Shown: positions 37,274-50,458, numbered from the stretch's first letter. The stretch: 64,000 nucleotides of DNA from VAZQ01 sp963725185 (GCA_963725185.1 CAVRXO010000006.1:1116001-1180000), one strand, 5' to 3'. Translations and numbers: made by a program. The notes: generated from the letters alone by a model not told the origin.

Positions 37274-39448
37274 TTACAGAAAGCTTTGCGGATCGACATC
37301 GATCTCAAGCTGGATCTTGCCGGCAGGCTTGGGGCCAGCCGCCATCCAATCGCGCAGATAGGCCGACAGATCGAAGTTGCGCGGCGACTTCACCAGCAGA
37401 CGAAATCGATAGCGTCCGCGGATGAGCGCGAGTGGGGCCTCGGCGGGACCCAGCACCCGCGCGGCATCCGCCCGCGGCGCCGCTTGCGCGAGGCGGCGCG
37501 CATGGGTTTGCGCGGCGTGCTTGTCGGTGCCCGATACCACCAGCGCCGCGAGCCGTCCGAACGGCGGGTATTGCGACTGCTCGCGCAGATCGATCTCGCT
37601 CGAATAGAAGGCTTCCCGATCGCCGACCGCCAGCGCCCGCATCACCGGATGCTCCGGCTGATGGGTCTGCAGATAGCCCAGCCCGCGGCCTTCCTCGCGC
37701 CCGGCGCGGCCGATGACCTGATGCAGGAGCTGAAAGGTGCGCTCGGCAGCGCGCGGATCTCCGTTGGAGAGGCCGAGATCGGCGTCGACCACGCCGACCA
37801 GGTTGAGCTTCGGAAAGTGGTGGCCCTTGGCGACGAGTTGGGTGCCGATCACGATGTCGACCAGGCCCTGCTCGATCTCGGCGAGCTCGCTGCGCATGCG
37901 CTCGACCGATGTGACGAGGTCGCTGGAGAGGACGAGGATGCGCCGGCCGGGAAACAGCGCGGCCGCCTCCTCGGCGAGCCGTTCCACGCCCGGCCCGCAG
38001 GCCACGAAGCTCAAGCGCGCCGCGCAGTGGGGACACTGCTCCGGCTGTGGCATGGCGTAGCCGCAGTGATGGCATACCAGGCGGCGCTTGAAGCGGTGAT
38101 CGACCAGCCAGGCGTCGCAGTTCGGGCAGGCCAGGCGAAAGCCGCATTGGCGGCAGAGCGTCAGCGGCGCATAGCCGCGCCGATTGAGGAAAAAAAGCGC
38201 CTGCTCGCCGCGATCGAGCGCGGTCTGCACGGCTTGCGCCAGCCGCGGCGCCACGAAGCGGCCGGGCGGCGGACCTTCGCGGCGCAGATCGATGGCCTCG
38301 ATCGTCGGCATATGCTGGCCGCCGAAGCGCTCCGGCAGGTGCAGGCGCCGGTAGCGGGAGCGCCGGGCATTGACCTCCGTTTCCACCGACGGCGTGGCCG
38401 AGGCGAGCAGCACCGGGATCTTGGCGATATGGCCGCGCACCACCGCCATGTCGCGGGCATGATAATGGACGCCGTCCTCCTGCTTGTAGGCGGGGTCATG
38501 CTCCTCATCCACGATGATGAGCCCGAGGTCTGCATAGGGCAGGAACAGCGCCGAGCGGGCGCCGACGATCACGCTCACCTCGCGGGTCGCCACCGCGGCC
38601 CAAGTCCGCGCTCGCAAGCGCGGCGAAAGCTGCGAGTGCCATTCGGCCGGCCGCACCCCGAAGCGCTCCGCGAAACGGTCCAGCACCTGCGAGGTCAGCG
38701 CGATCTCGGGCATCAGGATCAGGACCTGCCGGCCGCGCCGCACCGCCTCCGCCACCGCTTCGAAATACACCTGCGTCTTGCCCGACCCGGTGACGCCGTC
38801 GATCAGCGTCACCGAATAGCCGGACTGCGCCACGGTTGCGCGCAATGCCTCGGCGGCAGCGCGCTGCGCCGGTGCGAAATCGGGCGCCAAGTGCTCCGGA
38901 TCGACCGGGAGCGCCAACGGCCCGGGCGGCAGCACCAGCGTTTCGAGCGTTCCTTCATCGATCAGTCCGTCGATGACGCCGGCCGAGACGCCGGCTTCCT
39001 CTGCGGCCTCGGCTTTTGCCCGGGCGAGGCCGTCCGCCAGCAAATCGAGGACGCGCCGGCGTGCCGCCGTCATGCGCTGGGGCGGGCTCCCGGCGAGCCG
39101 CACGCCGAGACGCTCGCGCGGCGGACCCAGATGCTCGCCCATGCGCAGGCACATGCGCAGCACCATGCCGCGCGCGCCCAGCGCATAGCCCGAAACCCAA
39201 TCGACGAATTGGCGCAGCTCGGGCTTGAGCGGCGGTATGTCGAGCCGTTCCTCGACGTATTTGAGACGATTGTCGAGCCGCGGATTGGGTGTCGGATTCT
39301 CGGCCCACACCACGCCGGTGGCCGTGCGCGCGCCCAGCGGCACGCTGACCAGATCGCCGGGCGCAAGCTCCATCCCATCCGGCACGCGGTACGAATAGGC
39401 CTGGTCGAGAGCGACCGGCAGCAGGACGTCGACGACGCGCGAGGCCAT
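37274..39448 (-). CDS. priA: Primosomal protein N' (replication restart helicase)
   Basis: 724 residues. N-terminal 3'-DNA-binding domain (VVDVLLPVALDQAYSYRVP), Walker A GVTGSGKTQVYFEAV, Walker B IIVDEEHDPAYKQED, and eight zinc-binding Cys (CRQCGFRLACPNC, CHHCGYAMPQPEQCPHC). It recognises stalled forks and reloads the replisome. ATG 39448 starts at the conserved MASRVVDVLLP. It is divergent from xerC, a typical arrangement in this group. Confidence 0.95.
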   Translation of the reverse strand: MASRVVDVLLPVALDQAYSYRVPDGMELAPGDLVSVPLGARTATGVVWAENPTPNPRLDNRLKYVEERLDIPPLKPELRQFVDWVSGYALGARGMVLRMCLRMGEHLGPPRERLGVRLAGSPPQRMTAARRRVLDLLADGLARAKAEAAEEAGVSAGVIDGLIDEGTLETLVLPPGPLALPVDPEHLAPDFAPAQRAAAEALRATVAQSGYSVTLIDGVTGSGKTQVYFEAVAEAVRRGRQVLILMPEIALTSQVLDRFAERFGVRPAEWHSQLSPRLRARTWAAVATREVSVIVGARSALFLPYADLGLIIVDEEHDPAYKQEDGVHYHARDMAVVRGHIAKIPVLLASATPSVETEVNARRSRYRRLHLPERFGGQHMPTIEAIDLRREGPPPGRFVAPRLAQAVQTALDRGEQALFFLNRRGYAPLTLCRQCGFRLACPNCDAWLVDHRFKRRLVCHHCGYAMPQPEQCPHCAARLSFVACGPGVERLAEEAAALFPGRRILVLSSDLVTSVERMRSELAEIEQGLVDIVIGTQLVAKGHHFPKLNLVGVVDADLGLSNGDPRAAERTFQLLHQVIGRAGREEGRGLGYLQTHQPEHPVMRALAVGDREAFYSSEIDLREQSQYPPFGRLAALVVSGTDKHAAQTHARRLAQAAPRADAARVLGPAEAPLALIRGRYRFRLLVKSPRNFDLSAYLRDWMAAGPKPAGKIQLEIDVDPQSFL

Positions 39449-39570
39449 GGGCGATTCTTGTAGTTTAACAAACCATAAGGCAGCGGGTGGGATTATGCTC
39501 CTGGTGTCAAGGCCAAGCGCGCATGGTCCGTCATCTGAGGCGTTCACAGCTACAAGCCGGGAGGCCAAGA

Positions 39571-40563
39571 TTGTCGGCAGACGCAGGTAACGCTGAAGAG
39601 CAAGCGCCCATAGATGTCCTGGGGGCCGAGGCCGACGTGGTCGCGCAGTTCGCGCGCTGGCAAGGGCATCTTGCAGCCGAGCGGCGCGTGTCGCCCAAGA
39701 CGTGCGAAGCTTATGAACGCGATGTCCGGCAGCTGCTCGCGTTTCTGTGCGAGCACCTGGGCAGCCGGGTGACGCTCGAGATGCTCGGCCGTCTCACGCC
39801 GCCGGACATCCGCGCCTTCATGGCGGCGCGCCGTAGCGATGGCATCAGCGGGCGTTCGCTCGCGCGCGGGCTGGCGGGAGCGCGCTCCTTCGCGCGCTTT
39901 TTGGAGCGCAACGGGAACGGCAAGATCGGGGCGCTGTTTGCGGTGCGGTCCCCGAAGATCGCCAAGACGCTGCCCAAGCCGCTGTCGGTCGCCTCCGCCC
40001 GGCAGGTCACGCAAAGCGAGCTGCGCGCCGGCGAGGATCGGGAACCCTGGATCCTGGCCCGCGATGCTGCCGTGCTCGGCTTGCTGTACGGCTCGGGCCT
40101 GCGCATCTCGGAAGCGCTCGGCCTCAAGCGCAAAGAGGTGCCGGCGCCCGGGCAGGGCGATGTCATCACGGTGACCGGCAAGGGAAACAAGCGCCGCATG
40201 GTGCCGGTGCTGGTGCAGGTGCTCGAGCTCGTTGCCGACTATGTGGCGCTGTGCCCGAGCGAGCTTCCGGCCGACGGCCCCCTGTTTGTCGGCGCCAAGG
40301 GCGGACCGTTGTCGCCCCGGATCGTGCAGCTCGCCATGGAGCGGTTGCGCGGCCTGCTCGGCCTCGCCGAGACCGCGACGCCCCATGCGTTGCGCCATTC
40401 CTTCGCCACCCATCTCCTGTCGCGCGGCGGCGACCTGCGCGCCATCCAGGAGTTGCTCGGCCATGCCTCCTTGTCGACCACGCAAGTCTACACCGCGGTC
40501 GACGGCGAACGGCTGCTCGAAGTCTATCGCAGCACCCATCCGCGCGCCCGCGCGACACCCTGA
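39571..40563 (+). CDS. xerC: Tyrosine recombinase XerC
   Basis: 330 residues from a TTG that follows GGGAGG by 6 nt. The N-terminal SAM-like domain (FARWQGHLAAERRVSPKTCEAYE) and catalytic domain are complete: Arg in LYGSGLRISEALGL, Lys in GKGNKRRMVPV, His-x-x-Arg in HALRHSFATHLL, His in LGHASLSTTQVYT with the nucleophilic Tyr. It resolves chromosome dimers at dif with XerD. Context next to priA supports housekeeping XerC rather than an integrase. Confidence 0.92.
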   Translation: MSADAGNAEEQAPIDVLGAEADVVAQFARWQGHLAAERRVSPKTCEAYERDVRQLLAFLCEHLGSRVTLEMLGRLTPPDIRAFMAARRSDGISGRSLARGLAGARSFARFLERNGNGKIGALFAVRSPKIAKTLPKPLSVASARQVTQSELRAGEDREPWILARDAAVLGLLYGSGLRISEALGLKRKEVPAPGQGDVITVTGKGNKRRMVPVLVQVLELVADYVALCPSELPADGPLFVGAKGGPLSPRIVQLAMERLRGLLGLAETATPHALRHSFATHLLSRGGDLRAIQELLGHASLSTTQVYTAVDGERLLEVYRSTHPRARATP

Positions 40564-40692
40564 CGAAAAACGGCGGCGAACCGGCCCGCCGACATCGATC
40601 CGCCAAGAATAGTCCACCGTGGCCCTTGCGCTGACGGCACGGTTGGTCCAATCGTCCGGCGCGATGGAATCAGCCAAAGGGGGTCGACGACA

Positions 40693-41316
40693 ATGAGCGA
40701 CGTCCACGAGCAAATGGAACACGCGGAGCACGTCGAGCATGCGGCGCATAGCAACAAGAAGATCGCGCTGGTCATTGCGGTTCTCGCGCTTTTTCTGGCG
40801 TTTTCCGAGACGCTTGGAAAGAGCGCGCAGACCGCGGCGCTGAGCGAGAACATCGAGGCTTCGGACCTCTGGAATTTCTTCCAGGCCAAGACCATCCGCC
40901 AGACGGTGCTGCGCACCGCCGCCGAATTCAAGGCGATCGAGCTTGCCGCCATCACGGATGCGGCCGCCAAGGCCGCGATGGCGAAGCAGATCGACAACTG
41001 GAACAAGACCATCGACCGCTATGAAACCGATCCGCAGTCGAAGGAGGGACGCAAGGAGCTCACCGAGCGTGCCCAGGAAACCGAGCATCGGCGCGACCTG
41101 AATTTCGCAAAGTACGAGAACTACGAACTGGCCTCCGCTGCCTTCCAGATCGGCATCGTGCTGGCATCCGCGTCGGTCATTACCGGCATGCTGGCGCTGG
41201 TCTATGGGGCGGGAGGACTCGGCGCCGTGGGGCTCATCTTCACCGGACTGGGACTGTTCGCGCCCGACGCGCTGGAGCAGGTTCAACACCTGTTCGCTGC
41301 CGCCGGCACGCACTGA
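40693..41316 (+). CDS. DUF4337-family membrane protein
   Basis: 207 residues. A His/Glu-rich N-terminus (HEQMEHAEHVEHAAHSNK) leads into one transmembrane helix (IALVIAVLALFLAFSETLG), a charged alpha-helical middle, and a C-terminal hydrophobic hairpin (FQIGIVLASASVITGMLALV, LGAVGLIFTGLGLF). This is the layout of DUF4337 proteins, whose function is unknown. A good AAAGGGGG-type site lies upstream. It converges on lpd. Confidence 0.82.
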   Translation: MSDVHEQMEHAEHVEHAAHSNKKIALVIAVLALFLAFSETLGKSAQTAALSENIEASDLWNFFQAKTIRQTVLRTAAEFKAIELAAITDAAAKAAMAKQIDNWNKTIDRYETDPQSKEGRKELTERAQETEHRRDLNFAKYENYELASAAFQIGIVLASASVITGMLALVYGAGGLGAVGLIFTGLGLFAPDALEQVQHLFAAAGTH

Positions 41317-41427
41317 AGGCAGAGGCGCCCTCGCCCGGCTCTGAAGGCAGAGCTATCGCATTCGAATTCCGTTGTTGGGCACAGCGATCCCGATTCCCTT
41401 CCCCTTTCAGGGGGAGGATAAGGCCGA

Positions 41428-42828
<1,401 letters not shown>

Positions 42829-42829
42829 A

Positions 42830-44124
<1,295 letters not shown>

Positions 44125-44145
44125 GGCTGATCCCTCAATGCGGCC

Positions 44146-47103
44146 TCATCCCAGCGCCTCGTCGAGAAACGCCTTGAGCTGCAGCAGGTGCTTGGGCATC
44201 AGCCCGGTGGCGGTGGCGGCCGCGGGCGGGCGTCCGGCATAGCGCGGCCGATCCTGCGCGCTGCCGATCTGCCTCAGCACCCAGTCGAGATACGGCTCCA
44301 TGAAGTGCCACGCCCCCATATTGCGCGGTTCCTCCTGGCACCACACCAGCTCGGCAGACTTGAAGCGGCCAAGCTCCTGCACCAGAGCCTTGAGCGGCAC
44401 CGGATAGAGCTGCTCGACGCGCAGGATATAGATGTCGTCGATGCCGCGCTTCTCGCGCTCCTCGTGAAGATCGTAATAGACCTTGCCGGAGCACAGCACG
44501 ACGCGGCGAATCTTGTCGTCGGCGACAAGCTTGATCTTCTCGTCGGGCAGCATCTGGGCATCGTCCCACAACAGACGATGGAAGCTCGTGTCCGGCGCCA
44601 GCTCGTCGAGCCGCGACACCGCGCGCTTGTGGCGAAGCAGCGACTTCGGCGTCATCAGGATGAGCGGCTTGCGGATATCGCGCTTCAACTGCCGGCGCAG
44701 GATGTGGAAGTAATTGGCCGGCGTGGTGCAATTGGCGACCTGCATATTGTCCTCGGCGCACATCTGCAGGAATCGCTCCAGCCGGGCCGAGGAATGCTCC
44801 GGTCCCTGCCCTTCGTAGCCGTGCGGCAAGAGGCAGACCAGGCCCGACAGCCGCAGCCACTTGCGCTCGCCCGAGGAGACGAACTGATCGAACACCACCT
44901 GGGCGCCGTTGGCGAAGTCGCCGAACTGCGCCTCCCACAGCGTCAGCGCATTGGGCTCGGCGAGCGAGTAGCCGTATTCGAAGCCGAGCACCGCCTCCTC
45001 GGACAGCATCGAGTTAACGACCTCGAAGCGAGGCTGGCTCTCGCGCAGGTGATTGAGCGGGACGTAGCGGTCCTCGTTCTCCTGATCGATCAGCACGGAA
45101 TGACGCTGGGAGAAGGTGCCGCGCTCGCTGTCCTGGCCCGAGAGCCGCACCCGGTGGCCGTCGAGCAGCAGGGTCGCGAAGGCCAGAGCCTCGGCGGTCG
45201 ACCAATCGAGGCCAGCCCCGGTCTCGATCGCCTTGCGGCGGCTGTCAAGGAAGCGCTGGATGGTCCGGTGCACGTGAAAGCCCTTCGGCACGGCGGTGAT
45301 CTTGTCACCGATGTCCTTGAGGGTCGCGATCGCGACGCCGGTATTGCCGCGCCGCGGATCGTCGTAGTCGCGCGCCGCCTTGATGTCCGCCCAGCGGCCG
45401 TCGAGCCAATCGGCGCTGTTGGGCCGATAGCTCTGGCTGGCTTCGAGCTCGACATCGAGCCGCGCCCGCCAGTCCGCCTTCATCTTCTCGATCTCGGCCT
45501 CGGTGAGGACGCCGTCATCGAGGAGCTTCTTGCCGTAGATCTCCACTGTGGTCGGATGGGCGGCGATCGCCTTGTACATCAGCGGCTGGGTGAACGCCGG
45601 CTCGTCGCCCTCGTTGTGGCCGTGCCGCCGGTAGCAGAACATGTCGATGACGACCGGCTTCTGGAACTTCTGCCGGAACTCGGTCGACACCTTGGCGGCG
45701 AACACCACGGCTTCCGGATCGTCGCCGTTGACGTGGAATATCGGCGCCTCGATCATCTTGGCGACGTCGGAGGGAAACGGCGAGGAGCGCGAGTAGCGCG
45801 GATAGGTGGTGAAGCCGATCTGGTTGTTGATGATGAAATGCACCGAGCCGCCGGTGCGGTGGCCGCGCAACCCCGACAGCCCGAAGCATTCGGCGATCAC
45901 GCCCTGGCCTGCAAAGGAGGCATCGCCGGAGATCAAGAGCGGCATCACCATGGTGCGGTTCTCCGGCGTGGCGCCGTGCTGATCCTGCTTGGCGCGCACC
46001 TTGCCGAGCACCACCGGGTTGACGATCTCCAGATGCGAGGGATTGGCGGTGAGCGACAGATGCACCCGGTTGCCGTCGAACTCGCGGTCGGAGGAGGCGC
46101 CGAGGTGGTATTTGACGTCGCCCGATCCCTCGATCTCGTTGGGGGTCGAGGAACCACCCTTGAACTCATGGAAGATGGCGCGGTGCGGCTTGCCCATCAC
46201 CTGCGCCAGAACGTTGAGGCGGCCGCGATGCGCCATGCCGAGCACGATCTCCTTCACTCCGAGCGCGCCGCCGCGCTTGATGATCTGCTCCAGCGCGGGA
46301 ATCATCGACTCGCCGCCATCGAGACCGAAACGCTTGGTGCCGGTGAACTTGAGGTCGCAGAACTTCTCGAAGCCCTCCGCCTCGACCAGCTTGTTGAGGA
46401 TGGCGCGCTTGCCCTCGCGGGTGAAGCTGATCTCCTTGTCGGGGCCCTCGATGCGCTCCTGCAGCCATCCTTTCTGCGCGGCGTCGGAGATATGCATGAA
46501 CTCCACGCCCAGGGTCTGGCAGTAGGTGCGCTGCAGGATGGTGACGATCTCGCGGATGGTGCCGAATTCGAGACCGAGCACGCGGTCGAGAAAGATCGGC
46601 CGGTCATAGTCGGTCTCGTTGAAGCCGTAGGTGCGGGGATCGAGCTCGGAGCGATCCTTCGGCGGCTCGAGCCCGAGCGGATCAAGATTGGCGTGGAACG
46701 CACCGCGGATCCGATAGGCGCGGATCAGCATCAACGCATGAATCGAATCGCGGGTGGCCTGCTGAACCTCGGCGGCGGAGATCTCGACGTTGCGGCTCTG
46801 GGCCTTGGCCTTGAGCTTGTCGCCGACCGCGCGCTCGACCTCGCCCCAGTCGCCCGTCAGCGCGCCGATCAGGTCGTCGCGCGGAGACTGCGGCCAGTTC
46901 GGCAGCGCCCATGACGGGCCGCGGGCGCTCTTGAGCACATCGGCGCGATCGTCCTTGAGGCTCCGAAAGAAGGCCTGCCATTCGGCATCGACCGCGTTGG
47001 GATCGGTTTCGTAACGGGCGTAGAGGTCGTCCACATAGCCGGCGTTGCCGCCGTACAAAAACGAGCTGAAGGCGAAGGCGGCATTTGCATCTTGGCGGGA
47101 CAT
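44146..47103 (-). CDS. sucA: 2-Oxoglutarate dehydrogenase E1
   Basis: 985 residues, normal length, frame intact. The N-terminal NAAFAFSSFLYGGNAGYVDD is the E2-binding segment. ThDP motif GDASFAGQGVIAECFGLS with INNQIGFTT; the C-terminal half has FGYGYSLAEP-like text, LLPHGYEGQGPEHSSARLER and EEPRNMGAWHF. It decarboxylates 2-oxoglutarate and transfers succinyl to SucB. A 239-nt gap with a palindromic repeat separates it from sucD. ATG 47103 was chosen at the conserved start; upstream open frame is not conserved-looking. Confidence 0.95.
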   Translation of the reverse strand: MSRQDANAAFAFSSFLYGGNAGYVDDLYARYETDPNAVDAEWQAFFRSLKDDRADVLKSARGPSWALPNWPQSPRDDLIGALTGDWGEVERAVGDKLKAKAQSRNVEISAAEVQQATRDSIHALMLIRAYRIRGAFHANLDPLGLEPPKDRSELDPRTYGFNETDYDRPIFLDRVLGLEFGTIREIVTILQRTYCQTLGVEFMHISDAAQKGWLQERIEGPDKEISFTREGKRAILNKLVEAEGFEKFCDLKFTGTKRFGLDGGESMIPALEQIIKRGGALGVKEIVLGMAHRGRLNVLAQVMGKPHRAIFHEFKGGSSTPNEIEGSGDVKYHLGASSDREFDGNRVHLSLTANPSHLEIVNPVVLGKVRAKQDQHGATPENRTMVMPLLISGDASFAGQGVIAECFGLSGLRGHRTGGSVHFIINNQIGFTTYPRYSRSSPFPSDVAKMIEAPIFHVNGDDPEAVVFAAKVSTEFRQKFQKPVVIDMFCYRRHGHNEGDEPAFTQPLMYKAIAAHPTTVEIYGKKLLDDGVLTEAEIEKMKADWRARLDVELEASQSYRPNSADWLDGRWADIKAARDYDDPRRGNTGVAIATLKDIGDKITAVPKGFHVHRTIQRFLDSRRKAIETGAGLDWSTAEALAFATLLLDGHRVRLSGQDSERGTFSQRHSVLIDQENEDRYVPLNHLRESQPRFEVVNSMLSEEAVLGFEYGYSLAEPNALTLWEAQFGDFANGAQVVFDQFVSSGERKWLRLSGLVCLLPHGYEGQGPEHSSARLERFLQMCAEDNMQVANCTTPANYFHILRRQLKRDIRKPLILMTPKSLLRHKRAVSRLDELAPDTSFHRLLWDDAQMLPDEKIKLVADDKIRRVVLCSGKVYYDLHEEREKRGIDDIYILRVEQLYPVPLKALVQELGRFKSAELVWCQEEPRNMGAWHFMEPYLDWVLRQIGSAQDRPRYAGRPPAAATATGLMPKHLLQLKAFLDEALG

Positions 47104-47159
47104 GCGGCGATCCTGGATGAACGGGGCCCCGGTAGGCAACCAATCCCCACCCTGGCCTC

Positions 47160-47189
47160 CCCCGCTCGCGGGGGATGGAACGGGAGGGG
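47160..47189. repeat. Dispersed palindromic element upstream of sucA
   Basis: CCCCGCTCGCGGGGGATGGA and the next ten bases match the reverse complement of 27016-27045 inside atpG at 28 of 30 positions. It lies in the sucD-sucA gap and forms a CCCCCGC/GCGGGGG hairpin. Confidence 0.75.
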
Positions 47190-47342
47190 CTCTCGAGCGA
47201 CCAATCTCAGCGTACCGACGCCCCCTTTGCTGGAGGTCGGTCTTGTCCACTGCGCGAATTGGGTAACCCGATTCGCCCTCCCGGCTCGCTCCTCTTGGCT
47301 TATTTAGTGATTGAATATGACGTTGAAAGTACGGAGCATGGC

Positions 47343-48227
47343 TCAACCCTTCAAGACTTCGGCAAGGGTGCGGCCGAGTCGTGCCGGTGAAGGCGAAACC
47401 CGGATGCCGGCGGCTTCCATGGCGGCGGTCTTCGATGCGGCATCGCCTTTGCCGCCCGCAATGATGGCGCCCGCATGGCCCATGCGGCGGCCCGGCGGCG
47501 CCGTGACGCCCGCGATGAAACCGACCATGGGCTTGCGGCGGCCGCGCTTGGCTTCGTCGATGAGGAATTGGGCGGCATCCTCCTCGGCGGCGCCGCCGAT
47601 CTCGCCGATCATGATGATGGCCTCGGTCGCGCTGTCGGCGAGCAGCATTTCGAGCACATCGATGAACTCGGTGCCCTTGACCGGATCGCCGCCGATGCCG
47701 ACCGCGGTCGTCTGCCCGAGGTTTTCGCGCGTGGTCTGGAACACGGCTTCGTAGGTGAGCGTGCCGGAGCGCGAGACGATCCCGACCTTTCCGGGAAGGA
47801 AGATGTTGCCGGGCATGATGCCGATCTTGCATTGGCCGGCCGTCATCACGCCCGGACAATTGGGGCCGATGAGACGCGAGCGCGAACCGCACAGCGCGCG
47901 CTTGACCTTCACCATGTCGGTGACCGGGATACCCTCGGTGATGCAGATGATGAGCGGGATTTCCACCTGGATCGCCTCGCAAATGGCGTCCGCGGCGCCC
48001 GCCGGCGGCACGTAGATCACGCTGGCGTCACAGCCGGTCGCGTGCTTGGCCTCCGCCACGGTGTCGAATACCGGCAGGCCGAGATGGGTCGAGCCGCCTT
48101 TTCCCGGCGAGGTCCCGCCCACCATCCGGGTGCCGTAGGCGATCGCCTGCTCGCTATGGAAGGTCCCGTTCTTGCCGGTAAAGCCCTGGCAGATGACCTT
48201 GGTATTCTTGTCGATGAGAATGGGCAT
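47343..48227 (-). CDS. sucD: Succinyl-CoA synthetase alpha subunit
   Basis: 294 residues. NTKVICQGFTGKNGTFHSEQ (CoA-binding), VIYVPPAGAADAICEA, and the phosphohistidine in MGHAGAIIAGGKGDA. With SucC it makes ATP or GTP from succinyl-CoA. The start shares one base with the sucC stop (TGATG), so the two subunits are made by coupled translation. Confidence 0.96.
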   Translation of the reverse strand: MPILIDKNTKVICQGFTGKNGTFHSEQAIAYGTRMVGGTSPGKGGSTHLGLPVFDTVAEAKHATGCDASVIYVPPAGAADAICEAIQVEIPLIICITEGIPVTDMVKVKRALCGSRSRLIGPNCPGVMTAGQCKIGIMPGNIFLPGKVGIVSRSGTLTYEAVFQTTRENLGQTTAVGIGGDPVKGTEFIDVLEMLLADSATEAIIMIGEIGGAAEEDAAQFLIDEAKRGRRKPMVGFIAGVTAPPGRRMGHAGAIIAGGKGDAASKTAAMEAAGIRVSPSPARLGRTLAEVLKG

Positions 48228-49390
48228 CAGCGTTTCACCGCCTTGACGATCTTCTGGGCGGCGTCGTCGAGATCGTCGGCCGCGATGACGTCGAGACCGG
48301 ACTGCGAGAGGATGGTCTTGCCCATCTCCACATTGGTGCCTTCGAGCCGAACCACCAGCGGCACCTGCAGCCCGACCTCCTTGACGGCCGCCACCACGCC
48401 GGCCGCGATGATGTCGCATTTCATGATGCCGCCGAAGATGTTGACCAGGATGCCCTTCACCTTGGGATCCGAGGTGATGATCTTGAAGGCGGCCGCCACC
48501 TTCTCGGTAGTGGCACCGCCGCCGACGTCGAGGAAGTTGGCGGGCGCCTCGCCGTAGAGCTTGATGATGTCCATGGTGGCCATGGCAAGACCGGCGCCGT
48601 TGACCATGCAGCCGATGGTGCCGTCGAGGGCCACATAGTTGAGGTCGTATTTCGACGCCTCGATCTCCTTGGGGTCTTCTTCGGTGAGGTCGCGCAGCGC
48701 CACGATATCGGGATGGCGGTAGAGCGCATTGTCATCGAAGCCGATCTTGGCATCGAGGCAGACGAGATCGTTGGATTTGGTCACCACCAGCGGATTGATC
48801 TCGAGCATGCTCATGTCCTTGGCGACGAATGCCGCATAGAGCTTGGCCACGAGCTGCTCGGCTTGTTTGGCGAGCGCGCCGGTGAGCCCCAGGGCCTGTG
48901 CCACCCGCCGCCCGTGATGCGGCATGGCTCCGGTCGCTGGATCCACCGCGAACGTCATGATTCTTTCGGGATGGCTCTTGGCCACCTCCTCGATGTCCAT
49001 GCCGCCTTCGGTCGATACCACGAAGGCGATGCGCGAGCTTTCGCGGTCGACCAGCGCCGAGAGGTAGAACTCCCGGTCGATCAGCGAGCCGTCCTCGATG
49101 TAGAGCCGATTGACCTGTTTGCCGTGCGGGCCGGTCTGATGGGTGACCAGCACCGAGCCGAGCAGGCGCTTCGCCTGCGCCCGCACGTCGTCGATCGATT
49201 TGACCACCTTGACGCCGCCGGCCTTGCCGCGCCCGCCGGCATGGATCTGCGCCTTGACCACCCAGACCGGTCCGCCGATCTCAGCCGCCGCCTTGGCGGC
49301 TTCATCGACCGTGAACGCCGCGATGCCGCGCGGGACCGGCACGCCGAATTCACGCAGCACGCCTTTGGCTTGATATTCGTGGATGTTCAT
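48227..49390 (-). CDS. sucC: Succinyl-CoA synthetase beta subunit
   Basis: 387 residues. MNIHEYQAKGVLREFGVPVP at the start, the ATP-grasp elements WVVKAQIHAGGRGKAGGVKV and EINPLVV, and FLDVGGGATTEKV and GGIMKCDIIAAGVV near the end are all standard. The order mdh-sucC-sucD-sucA-sucB-lpd is the alphaproteobacterial TCA operon. Confidence 0.96.
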   Translation of the reverse strand: MNIHEYQAKGVLREFGVPVPRGIAAFTVDEAAKAAAEIGGPVWVVKAQIHAGGRGKAGGVKVVKSIDDVRAQAKRLLGSVLVTHQTGPHGKQVNRLYIEDGSLIDREFYLSALVDRESSRIAFVVSTEGGMDIEEVAKSHPERIMTFAVDPATGAMPHHGRRVAQALGLTGALAKQAEQLVAKLYAAFVAKDMSMLEINPLVVTKSNDLVCLDAKIGFDDNALYRHPDIVALRDLTEEDPKEIEASKYDLNYVALDGTIGCMVNGAGLAMATMDIIKLYGEAPANFLDVGGGATTEKVAAAFKIITSDPKVKGILVNIFGGIMKCDIIAAGVVAAVKEVGLQVPLVVRLEGTNVEMGKTILSQSGLDVIAADDLDDAAQKIVKAVKR

Positions 49391-49491
49391 GCCGCAACCT
49401 ATCCGCTGTCATCGTCCACGAAGCATTGGCTCACGCAGCAATGGCCCAAAGGGGATGGCCGGCACAGCCCGGCCATCGGGACCAATCGCGC

Positions 49492-50458
49492 TCACTTGTC
49501 GAGATTGGGCGCGATCGATCGGCAGGCATCGACCAGGGTCTTCACCGCGCTCGCCGACTTCTCGAACATGGAGCGCTCGGCGCTGTTGAGCTGGATCTCC
49601 ACGATGCGCTCGACCCCCTTGGCGCCGATCACGGCCGGCACGCCGACATAAAGGTCCTTCACGCCGTATTCGCCGTTAAGCCAGGCCGCGCAGGGCAGCA
49701 CGCGCTTCTTGTCGCGCAGATAGCTCTCAGCCATCGCGATGGCGGATGCCGCCGGCGCATAGAAGGCCGAGCCGCTCTTGAGCAGGTTGACGATCTCGGC
49801 GCCGCCGTCGCGCGTGCGCTGCACGATCGCATCGAGGCGCGCCTGGGTGGTCCATTTCATCTTGACGAGATCCGGCAGCGGAATGCCGGCCACCGTCGAA
49901 TAGCGCGTGAGCGGCACCATGGCGTCGCCGTGCCCGCCCAACACGAAGGCGGTGACATCCTCGACCGAGACATTGAATTCGTCGGCCAGGAAAGTAGCGA
50001 AAGCGCGCCGAATCGAGCACCCCGGCCATGCCGACCACCATCTGCTTGGGCAAGCCGCAGGCCTTTTGCAGCGCCCAGACCATGGCGTCGAGCGGGTTGG
50101 TGATGCAGATCACGAAGGCGCCGGGCGCGTATTTCTTGATGCCGGAGCCGACCTGCTCCATCACCTTGAGGTTGATGCCGAGCAGATCATCGCGGCTCAT
50201 GCCCGGTTTGCGGGGCACGCCGGCGGTGACCACGCAGACTGCGGCCCCCTCGATCGCCTCATACGAATTGGTGCCTGTGAAACGGGCATCGAATCCGTCG
50301 ACCGGCGAGGATTCGGCCAGATCGAGCGCCTTGCCCTGCGGGATTCCCTCGGCGATGTCGAACAGAACGACGTCGCCGAGCTCCTTGAGGCCGACCAGAT
50401 GGGCGAGCGTGCCGCCGATCTGACCAGCGCCGATCAGTGCGATCTTGTTACGCGCCAT
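49492..50458 (-). CDS. mdh: Malate dehydrogenase, one-base frameshift
   Basis: Corrected length is 321 residues. NAD motif IALIGAGQIGGTLAHL; ITNPLDAMVWAL and MAGVLDSARFR precede the break, and VLGGHGDAMVPLTRYS with the catalytic His follows it. The break at about 49990-49994 is one extra T (TACTTTCCTGG; TACTTCCTGG gives RYFLADEFNVSVED). The span is 967 nt, one over a multiple of three. It converts malate to oxaloacetate. A single-copy TCA gene is unlikely to be dead, so error is likely. Confidence 0.92.

Noticed and set aside
39571..40563. Phage or island integrase
   Set aside because: Sequence and position next to priA fit chromosomal XerC; no attachment site, tRNA or phage genes nearby.
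44188..46914. 908-codon plus-strand open frame opposite sucA
   Set aside because: Longest shadow frame in the window; composition is typical antisense and sucA is intact.
49492..50458. mdh as a pseudogene
   Set aside because: A single extra T restores a complete, conserved enzyme in a single TCA operon; decay is unlikely.
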